Below are positions 41,645 to 51,027 of a stretch of 64,000 nucleotides of DNA, in pieces; within the stretch, counting starts at the first letter, position 1, and each line of letters opens with the position of its first letter. The notes beneath the pieces were generated by a model that was not told the origin of the DNA, made no database searches, and saw only the letters and a program-made list of their open reading frames with translations. The stretch comes from an uncultured Clostridia bacterium (GTDB lineage Bacteria; Bacillota; Clostridia; Christensenellales; Aristaeellaceae). The position numbers and the translations under genes are program-made. Where the stretch lies: the NCBI GenBank assembly GCA_934667105.1, contig CAKULG010000002.1:151308-215307 (forward strand). The letters run 5' to 3'.

Positions 41645-42580
41645 ATGAGCATCTTTTATTCGCCTGAGGAAGTCATCGCCCTGACCCCCTCCTGGACGGG
41701 GGAGCGTTTTCCGGACGGACGGCCCAAGGTGGCGGACAAATACCTGGACGCGCTTTACGGCATGACGCTGGAGGAACTGTGGAAGCCCATTTTTGTGCAA
41801 GGCTATGAAAACCAGTTCGCCGCCATGCCCGCCCTGCATCCCGAATTTAAGGAGGACGGCTCGGTGAACCGCAAGCTGGTGGGCCGCGCCGTCACCGCCG
41901 TGTACGCACCCGTCCGCCCCGATTTCAAGGTGGTCATGAACGAGCAGGCCAGGGCCCGGGGCCTCTCCGGCACGCCTAATCAATGGGTGATCGACAGCCT
42001 CGTCGATCGCGACGTCATCGTCATCGATATGTACGATAAAATCTATAAGGGCACCTTCCTGGGCGGCAACCTGACCACCGCCGTACACCAGAAAACAGGG
42101 AACGGCGGCGCGGTAATCTGGGGCGGTATCCGGGATGTGGAGCAAATGCGCCGGGTGCCCGGCGTGCAGGTGTATTACCGGGGAATCGACCCCACCCCCA
42201 TCCGCGATTTCGCCCTGACGGGCATGAACTGCCCCGTGCGCCTGGGCGATGGGGAGCACGCGGCCCTCTGTCTGCCCGGCGACGTGGTGTACGGCTGCTC
42301 CGGCGGCGTGCTGTTCATTCCGCCCCAGCTGGTGGTGGACGTGGTGGACGGCGGCGCGAAAACCCAGGTGAAGGATATGTTCGGCTTTGAAATGATCAGC
42401 CAGAATAAATTCACCACCGCCCAGATCGATAAAAATACCTGGAGCGAGGAAATGCTGGATCTGCTGATGGAATTCATCAAAACGGACGAGCGCGCCGCCG
42501 CCTACCGAGATATTGACTGGAGCAAGGAATACGACCTCGCCCGCAACGGCGACCCGACGGACACGCAGTCCGCCCTGTGA
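41645..42580 (+). CDS. RraA family protein (HMG/CHA aldolase-like)
   Basis: 311 residues. The RraA core carries DVIVIDMYDKIYKGTFLGGNLTTAV, GAVIWGGIRDVEQMRRVPGVQVYYRG and the GDVVYGCSGGVLFIPPQLV loop. It is longer than E. coli RraA (about 161) by an N-terminal region and an extended C-terminus. Relatives are aldolases for 4-hydroxy-4-methyl-2-oxoglutarate-type substrates or RNase E inhibitors. Since the operon also encodes a sugar acid dehydratase, cleavage of a 2-keto-3-deoxy acid into pyruvate plus an aldehyde is a fair guess but unproven. Confidence 0.85.
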   Translation: MSIFYSPEEVIALTPSWTGERFPDGRPKVADKYLDALYGMTLEELWKPIFVQGYENQFAAMPALHPEFKEDGSVNRKLVGRAVTAVYAPVRPDFKVVMNEQARARGLSGTPNQWVIDSLVDRDVIVIDMYDKIYKGTFLGGNLTTAVHQKTGNGGAVIWGGIRDVEQMRRVPGVQVYYRGIDPTPIRDFALTGMNCPVRLGDGEHAALCLPGDVVYGCSGGVLFIPPQLVVDVVDGGAKTQVKDMFGFEMISQNKFTTAQIDKNTWSEEMLDLLMEFIKTDERAAAYRDIDWSKEYDLARNGDPTDTQSAL

Positions 42581-42602
42581 CAAGAAAGGAGCGTCATCGC
42601 TT

Positions 42603-43337
42603 ATGAACGGAAAACGGGCGCTGATAACGGGCTCCAGCCGGGGCATCGGCCGGGCGCTGGCCCTGGGCCTGGCCCAGGACGGCTTTGAAGTGATCGTGCA
42701 TTACGCGGGCAACCGGGAAAAGGCGGAGGAAACCTGCCGCCTTATCCGGGCTGCGGGGGGCGCGGCCAGCCTGGCGGCGGGAGATCTGAGCGATCCCGCC
42801 GCGGCGGAGGGCGTGATGGCCCAGGCCGGGCCGGTAGACGCGCTGGTGCTCAACGCCTCCATGCAAATTCGCAGGCCCTGGCAGGAAATCACCCAGGCGG
42901 AATTTTTTCAGCAGATCACCTGCAATTTTTATTCCTCTCTGCGGCTGATGCAATTGGCCGCGCCGCATATGCGGGAAAGGGGGTGGGGCCGCATCGTAAC
43001 CATCGGCTCGGTGCAGGAGCGTAAGCCGCATCCGGATATGCTGGCCTATTCCGCCTCCAAGGCGGCCCAGCGCAACATGGTGAAATCCCTGGCCCTGCAA
43101 TTGGCCAAGGACGGAATCACCGTCAACAACGTGGCCCCCGGCGTGATCTATACTGATCGCAATGTGGACGCGCTGAGCGATCCCGCTTACGCCGCCCAGG
43201 TGACGGCCTCCATCCCCGCGGGCTTTTACGGCGAACCCCGGGATTGCGCCGGAATCGTCCGCCTGCTCTGCTCCGACGCGGGGCGCTATATCACCGGCCA
43301 ATCCATCTTTGTGGACGGCGGAAAGAGCGTGCAGTAA
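42603..43337 (+). CDS. SDR family oxidoreductase (probably sugar or sugar acid dehydrogenase)
   Basis: 244 residues. Cofactor motif TGSSRGIG (residues 9-16), the catalytic Ser136, Tyr149 and Lys153 (YSASKAAQ), and VDGGKSVQ at the end. It reduces or oxidises a hydroxy group with NAD(P). AAAGGAG lies before the ATG at 42603, 22 bases after the RraA-like stop. As last gene of the operon it likely handles a product of the same pathway. Confidence 0.88.
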   Translation: MNGKRALITGSSRGIGRALALGLAQDGFEVIVHYAGNREKAEETCRLIRAAGGAASLAAGDLSDPAAAEGVMAQAGPVDALVLNASMQIRRPWQEITQAEFFQQITCNFYSSLRLMQLAAPHMRERGWGRIVTIGSVQERKPHPDMLAYSASKAAQRNMVKSLALQLAKDGITVNNVAPGVIYTDRNVDALSDPAYAAQVTASIPAGFYGEPRDCAGIVRLLCSDAGRYITGQSIFVDGGKSVQ

Positions 43338-43340
43338 GCG

Positions 43341-43440
43341 GAAAAAAACGTGGCAATAAGTTATTAAAATATTGCGGGGGAAGCGTTCTTTGTCGACCAA
43401 AGAACGCTTCCCCCGCGCCCGTTTCAGAAACGTCGTATAG
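43341..43440 (+). repeat. Palindromic intergenic element, best copy in the window
   Basis: GCGGGGGAAGCGTTCTTTG (43374-43392) pairs perfectly with CAAAGAACGCTTCCCCCGC (43398-43416) around loop TCGAC, 19 pairs. The flanks AAAATATT before and TTTCAGAAACGTCGTATAGGG after match other copies. It separates the convergent SDR and GH2 genes. Confidence 0.85.
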
Positions 43441-43537
43441 GGAAGGGCATGAAGCAGCCGATAACAGACCCGTCCGCCCCCGAATATCAGAAGAAAATGC
43501 AGGCGACGGTTCTGCCCGCCATGATATCCCTCCGGAT

Positions 43538-45766
43538 TTACCGGGCGATAGTCATGCCGTAATACAAAAGCGCGTATCCATCCCCGGCACGAAGCTCCAG
43601 CCCGCTCAACTCCCGGTCTGTCTCCAGCGGCAGCCGAAGCAGATGCGCCACATAGCGCTCGCGGTCCGGGTCGTTGACAAAACGCAGCACACAAGGCGCA
43701 TTGGAAGCTATGGGGCGGATGCGGGAGGGGCCGAACCAACCTGCGGCGGTCGTGACCTCCCGGCCGTTGCGCAGAGGAATGCGCCGTCGATCGCCGTCCG
43801 CATAGCAAACGATGCACTGGCCCGCCTCCTCCTCAAACTCCCCGTCGATGGGGAAGCCCTTGGGCATGCTGACACAGCCAATTAGATACAGCGCCCGGCC
43901 GGAGTCGCTTAAACGGAGAAATATTTGCCCGGCATCGGGCTTCATCACCACCAGCGGCTTTTCCAGCAGCGCTACGGGCAGATTTCCCAGCTTGTCCGGC
44001 GTTTCCGGAAGCATGGGGCCGAAGCGCATCACACGCAGCTTCCGCTCCCCAAAGACAAAGCGTGGGATAGGCTGCGCGGCCAGCGCCATCATGGCGTTCC
44101 AGGCGGTGGCCTGGGACGGCTCCGCCGCCGCGCCGGTCAGGCAGACCGGTTCCAGTGCCGTCTCCTTCACCAGCGTGGGCAGAAGTTCCATACTGCGGCG
44201 CTTCGGCCGGGGCAAAGTGAAGGCGCGGCATTTCGCCTGAAATACGGCATAATTCAGCAGCGGTTGCCGGAAACGGTCTACCAGCGCTTCGCATAAAAGG
44301 CCCTCGTGGCAGGCGGGCGCAGCCCGGTTAAATTCAAATACCTCGGCCCAGCACCACAGAAACGCCCCCGCCAGCACCGGCTGATCGTCCGGGTTTTCCC
44401 AAAGGGCGCGCAGGGTATCCAGAAAGCGGCCAAACAGATCGGGATTGTTAAAAACGTGATAACCGCCCCACTCGGTGAACAGCAGGGGCTTATCGCTCAG
44501 TTCCCGGGCGCTTTCCAGCATCCGTTCCTCCGTCGGCGCATAAGGATGCATGGTATAAAAATCCAGCCCGCACTCGGCAAAATATTTGCGGGTCATAGGA
44601 ATATCCATGCAGTTGGCCCCGGAAACCAAGTGAATGGGGTCGTTTTCCCGGCATACCTGCGCGGCGGCCCGGAGAAATTCCGGGGTGAAGATACACTCGT
44701 TAAAGCTGAGCCAGAAGGCCACGCACACATGGCTTCGATCCCGCAGGACGGTGCGTCGCATAACCTCCAGGCTGCCGTCGAAAATCGCCTGCTTCTTCAT
44801 ATCCGACCACCACAACCCGGGCTCTTCAGAAATCATCAGCCCCAACTCGTCGGCCAGTTCCAGAATGTAGGGATGATGCGGATAATGAACGAGCCGGACG
44901 AAATTGGTGCCCGTGGCCTTGATCATGGTCATATCCCGGCGCATCTGCTCCCGGGTCATCACATGGCCCTGATCGCCCCAAAGGTCGTGACGGCATACGC
45001 CCATCAGAAAGAGCGGCCTGCCGTTCAGCAGGAAGCGCCTGCCCTGTACCTTCAATTCCTTAAAGCCTACCCGCTGCGTCAGCCGGTCGCATGGGACGTT
45101 TTTCCGAAGGAGCGCGGCCTCCAGCGTGTACAAGGCGGGATTCGCCGGCGACCAGAGCAGGGGACTGGTCACGTCAAAGGAAAGCTCCTGCGCCTTCGTT
45201 TCCCCCGGCGCGGAAATGGGAAATACGCCGCTGTAGGCGATCGAACCGTCCGGGGCCCTCAACGTCAGGGAAAGCTCGTCCGCCGCAGGGCCGTCGGCGG
45301 TCATCTTCACATGGCACAGGGCGAAACTAAAATCCGGCGACAGTTCCGGGTAGAAGAAAACATCCATGATCCGGCTCTCGTCCGTATAAACGACCGATAC
45401 GTCCCGGATAATCCCGCTGTAGTTTTCCCACCCCTCCGCCGGGCCGAAGGCTGCGGGCAAGTCGCTAATGAGCACCCGCAGCTCATTTTGAGCGGCGAGG
45501 AGCCTTCCGGTGACTTCAAATTCGTAGGGAACATACGGAAGCATAGCGCCCAGTTTTTCCCCGTTGAGAATAACGTCCGCCTCGTAGGTGACACCCTCCA
45601 GCCGCACGAAGGCACGGTGGCCAGCCGCGTTCGCCGGCAGATCAAAAAAGCGGCGGCATTCAGTGAAGCCCACTGGGAAGTCGGCGTAGGGAACCTCCCG
45701 TTGCGTCCACGAGCCGTCTGCCACCCGATAATCCCAGATTCCATTCAGCGATTGAAGCTCGCGCAC
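43538..45766 (-). CDS. GH2 family glycosidase (beta-glucuronidase type)
   Basis: 742 residues. Sugar-binding domain, Ig-like domain, then the catalytic barrel with VRLVHYPHHPYILELADELGL, acid Glu357 (SFNECIF) and nucleophile Glu432 (TEWGGYH), followed by a long C-terminal beta region. Start is GTG at 45766 with AAGGAGGG upstream (RELQSLNGIWDYR is the usual beginning). The domain order resembles beta-glucuronidases more than LacZ, but the sequence does not settle the sugar. No signal peptide. It follows, after a damaged stretch, the GH2-AraC-ABC cluster on the same strand. Confidence 0.85.
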   Translation of the reverse strand: MRELQSLNGIWDYRVADGSWTQREVPYADFPVGFTECRRFFDLPANAAGHRAFVRLEGVTYEADVILNGEKLGAMLPYVPYEFEVTGRLLAAQNELRVLISDLPAAFGPAEGWENYSGIIRDVSVVYTDESRIMDVFFYPELSPDFSFALCHVKMTADGPAADELSLTLRAPDGSIAYSGVFPISAPGETKAQELSFDVTSPLLWSPANPALYTLEAALLRKNVPCDRLTQRVGFKELKVQGRRFLLNGRPLFLMGVCRHDLWGDQGHVMTREQMRRDMTMIKATGTNFVRLVHYPHHPYILELADELGLMISEEPGLWWSDMKKQAIFDGSLEVMRRTVLRDRSHVCVAFWLSFNECIFTPEFLRAAAQVCRENDPIHLVSGANCMDIPMTRKYFAECGLDFYTMHPYAPTEERMLESARELSDKPLLFTEWGGYHVFNNPDLFGRFLDTLRALWENPDDQPVLAGAFLWCWAEVFEFNRAAPACHEGLLCEALVDRFRQPLLNYAVFQAKCRAFTLPRPKRRSMELLPTLVKETALEPVCLTGAAAEPSQATAWNAMMALAAQPIPRFVFGERKLRVMRFGPMLPETPDKLGNLPVALLEKPLVVMKPDAGQIFLRLSDSGRALYLIGCVSMPKGFPIDGEFEEEAGQCIVCYADGDRRRIPLRNGREVTTAAGWFGPSRIRPIASNAPCVLRFVNDPDRERYVAHLLRLPLETDRELSGLELRAGDGYALLYYGMTIAR

Positions 45767-46089
45767 GATTGTCCCTCCTTGTTTGGGGCGCCGCATCATT
45801 CTGGATGCCATGCTTGTCGCCGTGCGGCTTGTGTCCCCGCCCGGCAACCCGGAAAACCGCAAAAGCGATTTTCTTAATCAATTGCATATTTCCTTTTTTA
45901 TGTTTGGCAGAAAAGGTTGCATAACCATTCCGCTGCATTGCTCGATTGCACCTTGCTCAAGTCGCTCCTTATCGCTGCATCGGAATGCAAATTTTTTTAC
46001 TTTATTGTAGAAGCGTCAAACGCAGATTCCTCAAAGTTCAAAGGAGCGCAGTTAAGGAAATGGGGGACGATTTGCGAAGCAAATACAGC
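45767..46089. other. Non-coding gap with imperfect inverted repeat
   Basis: This 323-base stretch is AT-richer than its surroundings and holds no convincing gene. ATTCCGCTGCA (45927-45937) faces TGCATCGGAAT (45976-45986), ten of eleven bases pairing, with a T-rich run right after. It may be what remains of a gene that followed the signal-peptide stub at 46090-46236, or the promoter region of the GH2 gene. Confidence 0.4.
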
Positions 46090-46236
46090 CTAACCTTGAC
46101 CGCGGTAAGAAAGAAGCGCAATGGGAGGGGGGCGGCGTAATACCGCGCCACTTTTCTGGCCCCAGGCCAAGGCGGGCGCGGCGGTCAGCAGCAGCGCCAA
46201 CAGCATGGCCGTCAACCGTTTCCAATAATTCCGCAT
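46090..46236 (-). pseudogene. Truncated exported protein: signal peptide stub
   Basis: A near-perfect ribosome-binding site (AAGGAAGGAGAAG) precedes an ATG at 46236. The first 24 residues (RLTAMLLALLLTAAPALA) form a textbook signal peptide. Thereafter the 48-codon frame loses sense (GQKSGAVLRRPPP) and stops at 46090-46092. It lies 54 bases downstream of the GH2 gene at 46291, in the same direction. I read it as the start of a secreted protein or ABC binding protein whose body was lost. A bona fide 48-residue secreted peptide is possible but less likely. Confidence 0.6.
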
Positions 46237-46290
46237 GTTCTTCTCCTTCCTTCAATTCATAACCGCGTCAGGGGGCCGAAAAGCGCGCGA

Positions 46291-48696
46291 TCAATAAACG
46301 GTGTGCCCCGCGCCGGAGGGTTCCTCCTGGACGGGCGCGGATGCTGGCGCGTCCTCATGGGCCGTCACGTCGATTTTCAGCTTCGCCACCGGCAGCCCCT
46401 CGCAGAAGGCGAACACCCGGGTCGTCCCCGCATTTTTCGCCACGGCTCCCACCGCAATGCGCCCGGCGAACATCCGCCGCTCGGTATCCGTCACCGAGTG
46501 ATGATCGCTGGTGGAGGAGCCTGTGCCCACGATCACGCCACCGTTATCGCACTCAAAGCGAACGGTGAGCTCTGCGTTGGGCACGGGGTTGCCCGCCGCA
46601 TCCACGGCATAGCAGCCGATAACCGCCATATCCTCTCCCAGGCGGGAAAGGGGGCCGTTTTCCTGCGTCAACTTCAGCGCGCAGGGCCGCCCCGCCGTGC
46701 GATGGGTATCCCGGGCCGCTTCCTCGCCCCCGCGATAGCCCACGCAGGCAATTTCGCCCGGGGCGTAAACCGCGTCCCATTCCAGATGGGTGTAGGGCTT
46801 CACCGTCTGGCGGCCCAGGCTTTCGCCGTTGAGGAACAATTCCGCCTCTTCGCAGTTGGTATATGCCCAAACCCGAATCTTTTCCCCCTCCATGCCGGGG
46901 TGCGTCCAATGGGGAAGCATATGAATCATGGGCTTCTGCGTCCAATGGGATTGATTCTGGAAGAAAGCGTCCTTTTTGCGCATGAACAGATCAATCGCCC
47001 CGGAAGCGGAGCAAAGCCGGGGCCAAGTGGCTTCGCCGCGATGCTCGATGGCGTCCCATTGATAGCCGCCGGCCACCCAGTCCCGCTCCATGATAAATTT
47101 CCAGGTGCCCTCCCGGCCGAAATACCAGGTGGGCACGTCCCGATCCCGATCCCGGGCGTCCAGGCGGCCCTCCGTCTCACGATCGCCAAAGTATGTGCCG
47201 AAGGTGCTGCCCACGGCGCAGTTTTCAGTGGATACCACGGGCTTATCCGGGAACTGACGATGGAACTTTTCAAATTCCATCAGGCTGTAATTAATGCCGA
47301 TCACATCCACCACGGGCATCACGGCGGAATACTGCGGCTTGCCCACGGCGGTGGTCACGGGGCGGTAGGGATCCAACCGCTTCACCCGGGCCATCATGGC
47401 CCGCTGGATATTCACGCCCTGCTCGTAATTATGATAGCGCATTTCCTCATTGCCGGTGGACCAGAAAATCACGGAGGGACGGCTTCGATCGCGCTTCACG
47501 GTGATTTCCAGCTGGCGCATCGCATCGTCGTTGGAATCGAAATGGCGAATTTCCGCCAGCACAAGGAAGCCCATTTCGTCCAGCGCGTCCATGGTGGCGG
47601 GATCATGGGGATAATGAGAGGTGCGATAGCCGTTCGCGCCCATTTCCTTCATCATTTCGACGCGGTAGCGGTAAATGTTATCCGGCACGGCGATGCCCGT
47701 GAGGCCGAAATCCTGATGGGCGCAAAGGCCCTTGATTTTCACCGGCCTGCCGTTGAGCAAAAAGCCCTTTTCCGCATCGAAAACTGCCGTGCGGAAGCCG
47801 AAGCGCGTTTCCTGGGTATCGCAGACGCGGCCCTCTCGCACAACCTCGGTGCGCAGGGTATACAAATAGGGCGTTTCTGTATCCCAAAGCTGAGGCGCGT
47901 CAAATTCGCCCGTTGTGCGAAGGGGTGTTTCCTCCCGGGCCGCCGTCAGGCCCTCCGCCCGGTATAGGGCGCGTTCCCGGCCCTGGGCGTCCAGAATATG
48001 ATGCAGCAGGATAACCTGCGCGTCCGCATAGGTATCGTTGCGAAGGGTGGTTTCGATGGGCACGCGCCAGCGCCCGTTTTCCCCCGCCAGGGGATAAATG
48101 AAATTGCCGTACAGCGAAACGCACACCTTGTCCGCCACCATCAGCCGCACATGCCGGTAAATGCCCGCGCCGCGATACCACCAGCCCTCCACCAGGCTCA
48201 TATCGATATACACGGCCACCACGTTTTCCCGGTCGAAAAACACATAATCAGAAATGTCCGCTTCAAAGGGGGTGTAGCCGCAATGATTGTATTGAATCAG
48301 GCAGCCGTTGAGATACACAGTGCTGTTGCCGCTCACGCCCTCAAAAAGCAGGGAGATGCGCTTGCCCCGGTCCGCCGCGTCCAGGGAGAAATGCTTGCGG
48401 TACCAGGCGTTGTGATAATGGAAAAAGCCTGAGGCGGCGTTTTCCTCTTTATTGGGAGTCTGGCCGATGATATAGTCATGGGGCACGCAAACGGCGCTCC
48501 ATTTTTCATTGGGCATTTCCTCCTCAAAGGACCAGGAATCGGGATCGTCATAATGGTGATACGCCCCGGGGCCGTTCTTGATGCGCTCTGTCTTGGCCGC
48601 GACATACATAACGCCCTTATTGGTGGGAATCGCCGATTCGCCGGGCACCTCCGCATGGTATCGCCAGCCCGCGTCAAAATTCCTGTATTCCGCCAT
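46291..48696 (-). CDS. GH2 family beta-galactosidase-type glycosidase with C-terminal DUF4982 and Ig-like domain
   Basis: 801 residues. Sugar-binding domain (LLFEGVSGNSTVYLNGC), Ig-like domain, catalytic barrel with KIKGLCAHQDFG, acid Glu417 (STGNEE) and nucleophile Glu491 (STENC). The region GEKIRVWAYTNCEEAELFLNG matches DUF4982, followed by an invasin-like Ig domain (PVPNAELTVRFECDNGGVIVG). No signal peptide. These enzymes release galactose or similar sugars from oligosaccharides. The gene has its own promoter at 48762-48790 and lies downstream of the AraC regulator gene. Confidence 0.9.
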   Translation of the reverse strand: MAEYRNFDAGWRYHAEVPGESAIPTNKGVMYVAAKTERIKNGPGAYHHYDDPDSWSFEEEMPNEKWSAVCVPHDYIIGQTPNKEENAASGFFHYHNAWYRKHFSLDAADRGKRISLLFEGVSGNSTVYLNGCLIQYNHCGYTPFEADISDYVFFDRENVVAVYIDMSLVEGWWYRGAGIYRHVRLMVADKVCVSLYGNFIYPLAGENGRWRVPIETTLRNDTYADAQVILLHHILDAQGRERALYRAEGLTAAREETPLRTTGEFDAPQLWDTETPYLYTLRTEVVREGRVCDTQETRFGFRTAVFDAEKGFLLNGRPVKIKGLCAHQDFGLTGIAVPDNIYRYRVEMMKEMGANGYRTSHYPHDPATMDALDEMGFLVLAEIRHFDSNDDAMRQLEITVKRDRSRPSVIFWSTGNEEMRYHNYEQGVNIQRAMMARVKRLDPYRPVTTAVGKPQYSAVMPVVDVIGINYSLMEFEKFHRQFPDKPVVSTENCAVGSTFGTYFGDRETEGRLDARDRDRDVPTWYFGREGTWKFIMERDWVAGGYQWDAIEHRGEATWPRLCSASGAIDLFMRKKDAFFQNQSHWTQKPMIHMLPHWTHPGMEGEKIRVWAYTNCEEAELFLNGESLGRQTVKPYTHLEWDAVYAPGEIACVGYRGGEEAARDTHRTAGRPCALKLTQENGPLSRLGEDMAVIGCYAVDAAGNPVPNAELTVRFECDNGGVIVGTGSSTSDHHSVTDTERRMFAGRIAVGAVAKNAGTTRVFAFCEGLPVAKLKIDVTAHEDAPASAPVQEEPSGAGHTVY

Positions 48697-48761
48697 GATT
48701 TTATTGCTCCCTTTCGCTCGTTTCCCCCGGCCGCGCCGTCAAGGGATGTATTCTATCAATT

Positions 48762-48790
48762 ATTATACAGAATCCATGCGAAGGAGTCAA
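48762..48790 (-). promoter_or_regulatory. Promoter of the GH2 gene
   Basis: Minus strand TTGACT, 17 bases, TATAAT; a second TTGACA lies 26 bases upstream of the -35 box. Confidence 0.8.
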
Positions 48791-48816
48791 CTCGCGCATG
48801 CTTTTCTGTCAAGGGA

Positions 48817-48864
48817 AAAATGCAAGCGGCCCTTATCCCAAAAATGCAAGCGGCCCTTATCCCA
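48817..48864. repeat. Exact 24-bp tandem duplication
   Basis: AAAATGCAAGCGGCCCTTAT plus four more bases (CCCA) occurs twice in a row (48817-48840, 48841-48864). The second copy contains the last two codons and stop of the AraC-type gene; the first is the region just upstream of the GH2 promoter. Confidence 0.85.
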
Positions 48865-50995
48865 TTTCTTTATCCTCTCCCCGAGAAAGCCCTGCCCGGC
48901 TCCGCGCTTCGCTGGGGGTTACGCCAAAGAATTTCTTGAATTTTTTTGTGCTACTGCTGCGGTCGATATAGCCCACCAGCCGGAAAATATCAGAAACTGA
49001 TTGCGTGGTGGTGGTTATCAGCCGCCAGGCGCTTTCCATGCGCAGCTTGGTGATATAATCAATATAGCGCATGCCCGTCCGGGCACGAAAAAGGCGGCTC
49101 ATATGTTCCCGGGACACGCTAAAATGCGAGGCCATTTCCTCCAGGGAAATATCCGCCCGGCAATAATTGTTTTGCACATACCGGATGATTTCCTCGCCAT
49201 TTTCGGAGGCGGTGTTATGGCGGCAGTATTGCTCCACAATGTCGTTCATTCGGGCGAAGAATGTCTCTGCCTCTTCCGGCGATGTCTGACCAAGCAGCAC
49301 CCGCAGCGCCTCGTCCGCAGGATTTTCCGATTTATTGACTGCAGAGGCAAGGACCTGCACCACGCCGCCGTTCAGATACCGCCGTATTTCCGTGGGAAGC
49401 TCGGCGCGGGCGGTTTGCTGCAATATTTTTTTTAAAGCCCGCTGTGCCCGAGGCGCGTTATAATCCTGAAGCGCGCGGGCCAATTCCTCCAGCGCGCCCG
49501 GCGAAAGGGCGTATTCCTCAAGCGCTGGGCTCTCTCGGGCGATAAACACGCCCGCCGCTTCCCCGCCCGCTTCCAGGCGGCGGTTCAGCTCCGCCATCGC
49601 GCTCATATATGCGTAATCAATAATGCCCAGACAATCCACTGGCACGCTCAGGGCAATCAGCGCCCGCCGTACCCCCGCAGCCCGAAGCGTTTCCTGAAGC
49701 CTTTCTCCTCGGTTCCTTCGCAATTGCCCGGTTTCATCCAGGTTGGGCAGCTCCTCCAGATAATAATACGCCATTCTTTTCCCCGCCTCGGCGGCGCAAT
49801 ACAGCCTCTCCGCCAGCAGTGTGGAGACGTCCAGCACCTCCTCCGTGCAAAAACCGACGACAAAAAAATACTCCTCTGCCAATTCCACATCGCATTTATC
49901 CAGCAGCGGGGCGTATTCCTTTTCTTCCCGCAGCAGCCCGTGAAACAAAAGCCGGGCCGTCTGCTCCCGCAGCGCGGATCGGTAGTGACGCATCAGCGCG
50001 ATATTATTCCAGTTCGCCTGCTGAATCACGGCATGAATGTCAGCAAATTCGCCCACTTCGCCGCTTCCTTCGCCCCTTCCCTTTACTGCGTTTTCCAGGT
50101 TCCGCAGGTGCGTAAGCCTGCGGCTGGCAAGAGAAACAGAGAGTAGCCCGGAGAGCAGCATGCCCACGATCAGCAGCGCGTAATTGGCCAGCTGCGTCCG
50201 ATTCACACCAGCGTACATCAGCCGCTCGTCAACGCGCAGCTCCACCCGCGCATCCATGACGGCGCTCTTTCCCGACAGCGTGCACCATTTTTCCTTCGCC
50301 TGCACCGCTTGAGCCTCCGCCCCTGTCAAGCATTTCAGGCCACCGTTTTGCGGGCCAAACAGAATGGGCGCAGAACCCGAAAAGGAAAGGGAAATCAGCG
50401 CGTTTTCATCCCCCGCCAGGCCCTGCAGGAAGGCGGCGAGAGTGGAATAATTCACGCAGTAATTCATCGATATGCCACTGGACATGAAATAATGAAAAAG
50501 CACGCATCCCTCGTTTTCCTCCCGAGGCAGAATCGCCGCCCCGGGCTCTCTGGCCACAAGGCAAGCCAGCGCAGTTTCATAGGCCGCCCCCGAAAGCCGC
50601 AGATCGTTGCGCAGATACACCGCCGCGCTGGCCAGGCCTTCGCTGCCATACAGATGCTCCGCATCGTAATAAAGCAGCAGATCGTCAATCATCCGATCGA
50701 AAAAATACACCGTTTTCAGCCGGTTCATCCCCCGCTGGGCGGAAACGGCGCTGGAGCGCATAGCGGCGGGAGAAAGCTCGGGAATAGAGGCCAGATGCGC
50801 GCTGCCCTCATAATAGCGGGCGTATTGAGTTTCTAGGCCGGAAATCACACGCTGAAGACGCGTTTCCAGCTGCGCCTGGGCGTCTCGCCGTAATTGCCCC
50901 ATGCTGGACGAATGCAGCAGGATGCTCATGGTCAGAAAAGGCAGCGCCACGCAGGCATAGGTAATGAAAAAGCGAATCCCGATCCGTTTTTGCAT
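48857..50995 (-). CDS. Membrane-anchored AraC family regulator (sensor plus AraC HTH)
   Basis: 712 residues. Membrane helix 1 (about 7-28), an extracellular region to about 275, helix 2 (about 276-298, NYALLIVGMLLSGLLSVSLA), a cytoplasmic linker and two AraC helix-turn-helix motifs at the end (ADISLEEMASHFSVSREHMS and GYIDRSSSTKKFKKFFGVTPSEA). This YesN/YtdP-like arrangement senses something outside the cell and controls nearby transport genes. It follows the binding-protein gene on the same strand, with a hairpin between (51028-51059). Confidence 0.9.
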   Translation of the reverse strand: MQKRIGIRFFITYACVALPFLTMSILLHSSSMGQLRRDAQAQLETRLQRVISGLETQYARYYEGSAHLASIPELSPAAMRSSAVSAQRGMNRLKTVYFFDRMIDDLLLYYDAEHLYGSEGLASAAVYLRNDLRLSGAAYETALACLVAREPGAAILPREENEGCVLFHYFMSSGISMNYCVNYSTLAAFLQGLAGDENALISLSFSGSAPILFGPQNGGLKCLTGAEAQAVQAKEKWCTLSGKSAVMDARVELRVDERLMYAGVNRTQLANYALLIVGMLLSGLLSVSLASRRLTHLRNLENAVKGRGEGSGEVGEFADIHAVIQQANWNNIALMRHYRSALREQTARLLFHGLLREEKEYAPLLDKCDVELAEEYFFVVGFCTEEVLDVSTLLAERLYCAAEAGKRMAYYYLEELPNLDETGQLRRNRGERLQETLRAAGVRRALIALSVPVDCLGIIDYAYMSAMAELNRRLEAGGEAAGVFIARESPALEEYALSPGALEELARALQDYNAPRAQRALKKILQQTARAELPTEIRRYLNGGVVQVLASAVNKSENPADEALRVLLGQTSPEEAETFFARMNDIVEQYCRHNTASENGEEIIRYVQNNYCRADISLEEMASHFSVSREHMSRLFRARTGMRYIDYITKLRMESAWRLITTTTQSVSDIFRLVGYIDRSSSTKKFKKFFGVTPSEARSRAGLSRGEDKEMG

Positions 50996-51027
50996 CCTCG
51001 TTTCCTCCCGCTCTTTTCATACGGAAA

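Noticed and set aside
46052..46255. 67-residue minus-strand frame in another phase
   Set aside because: The phase with ribosome-binding site and signal peptide (46236) is the better one; the other has no coding character.
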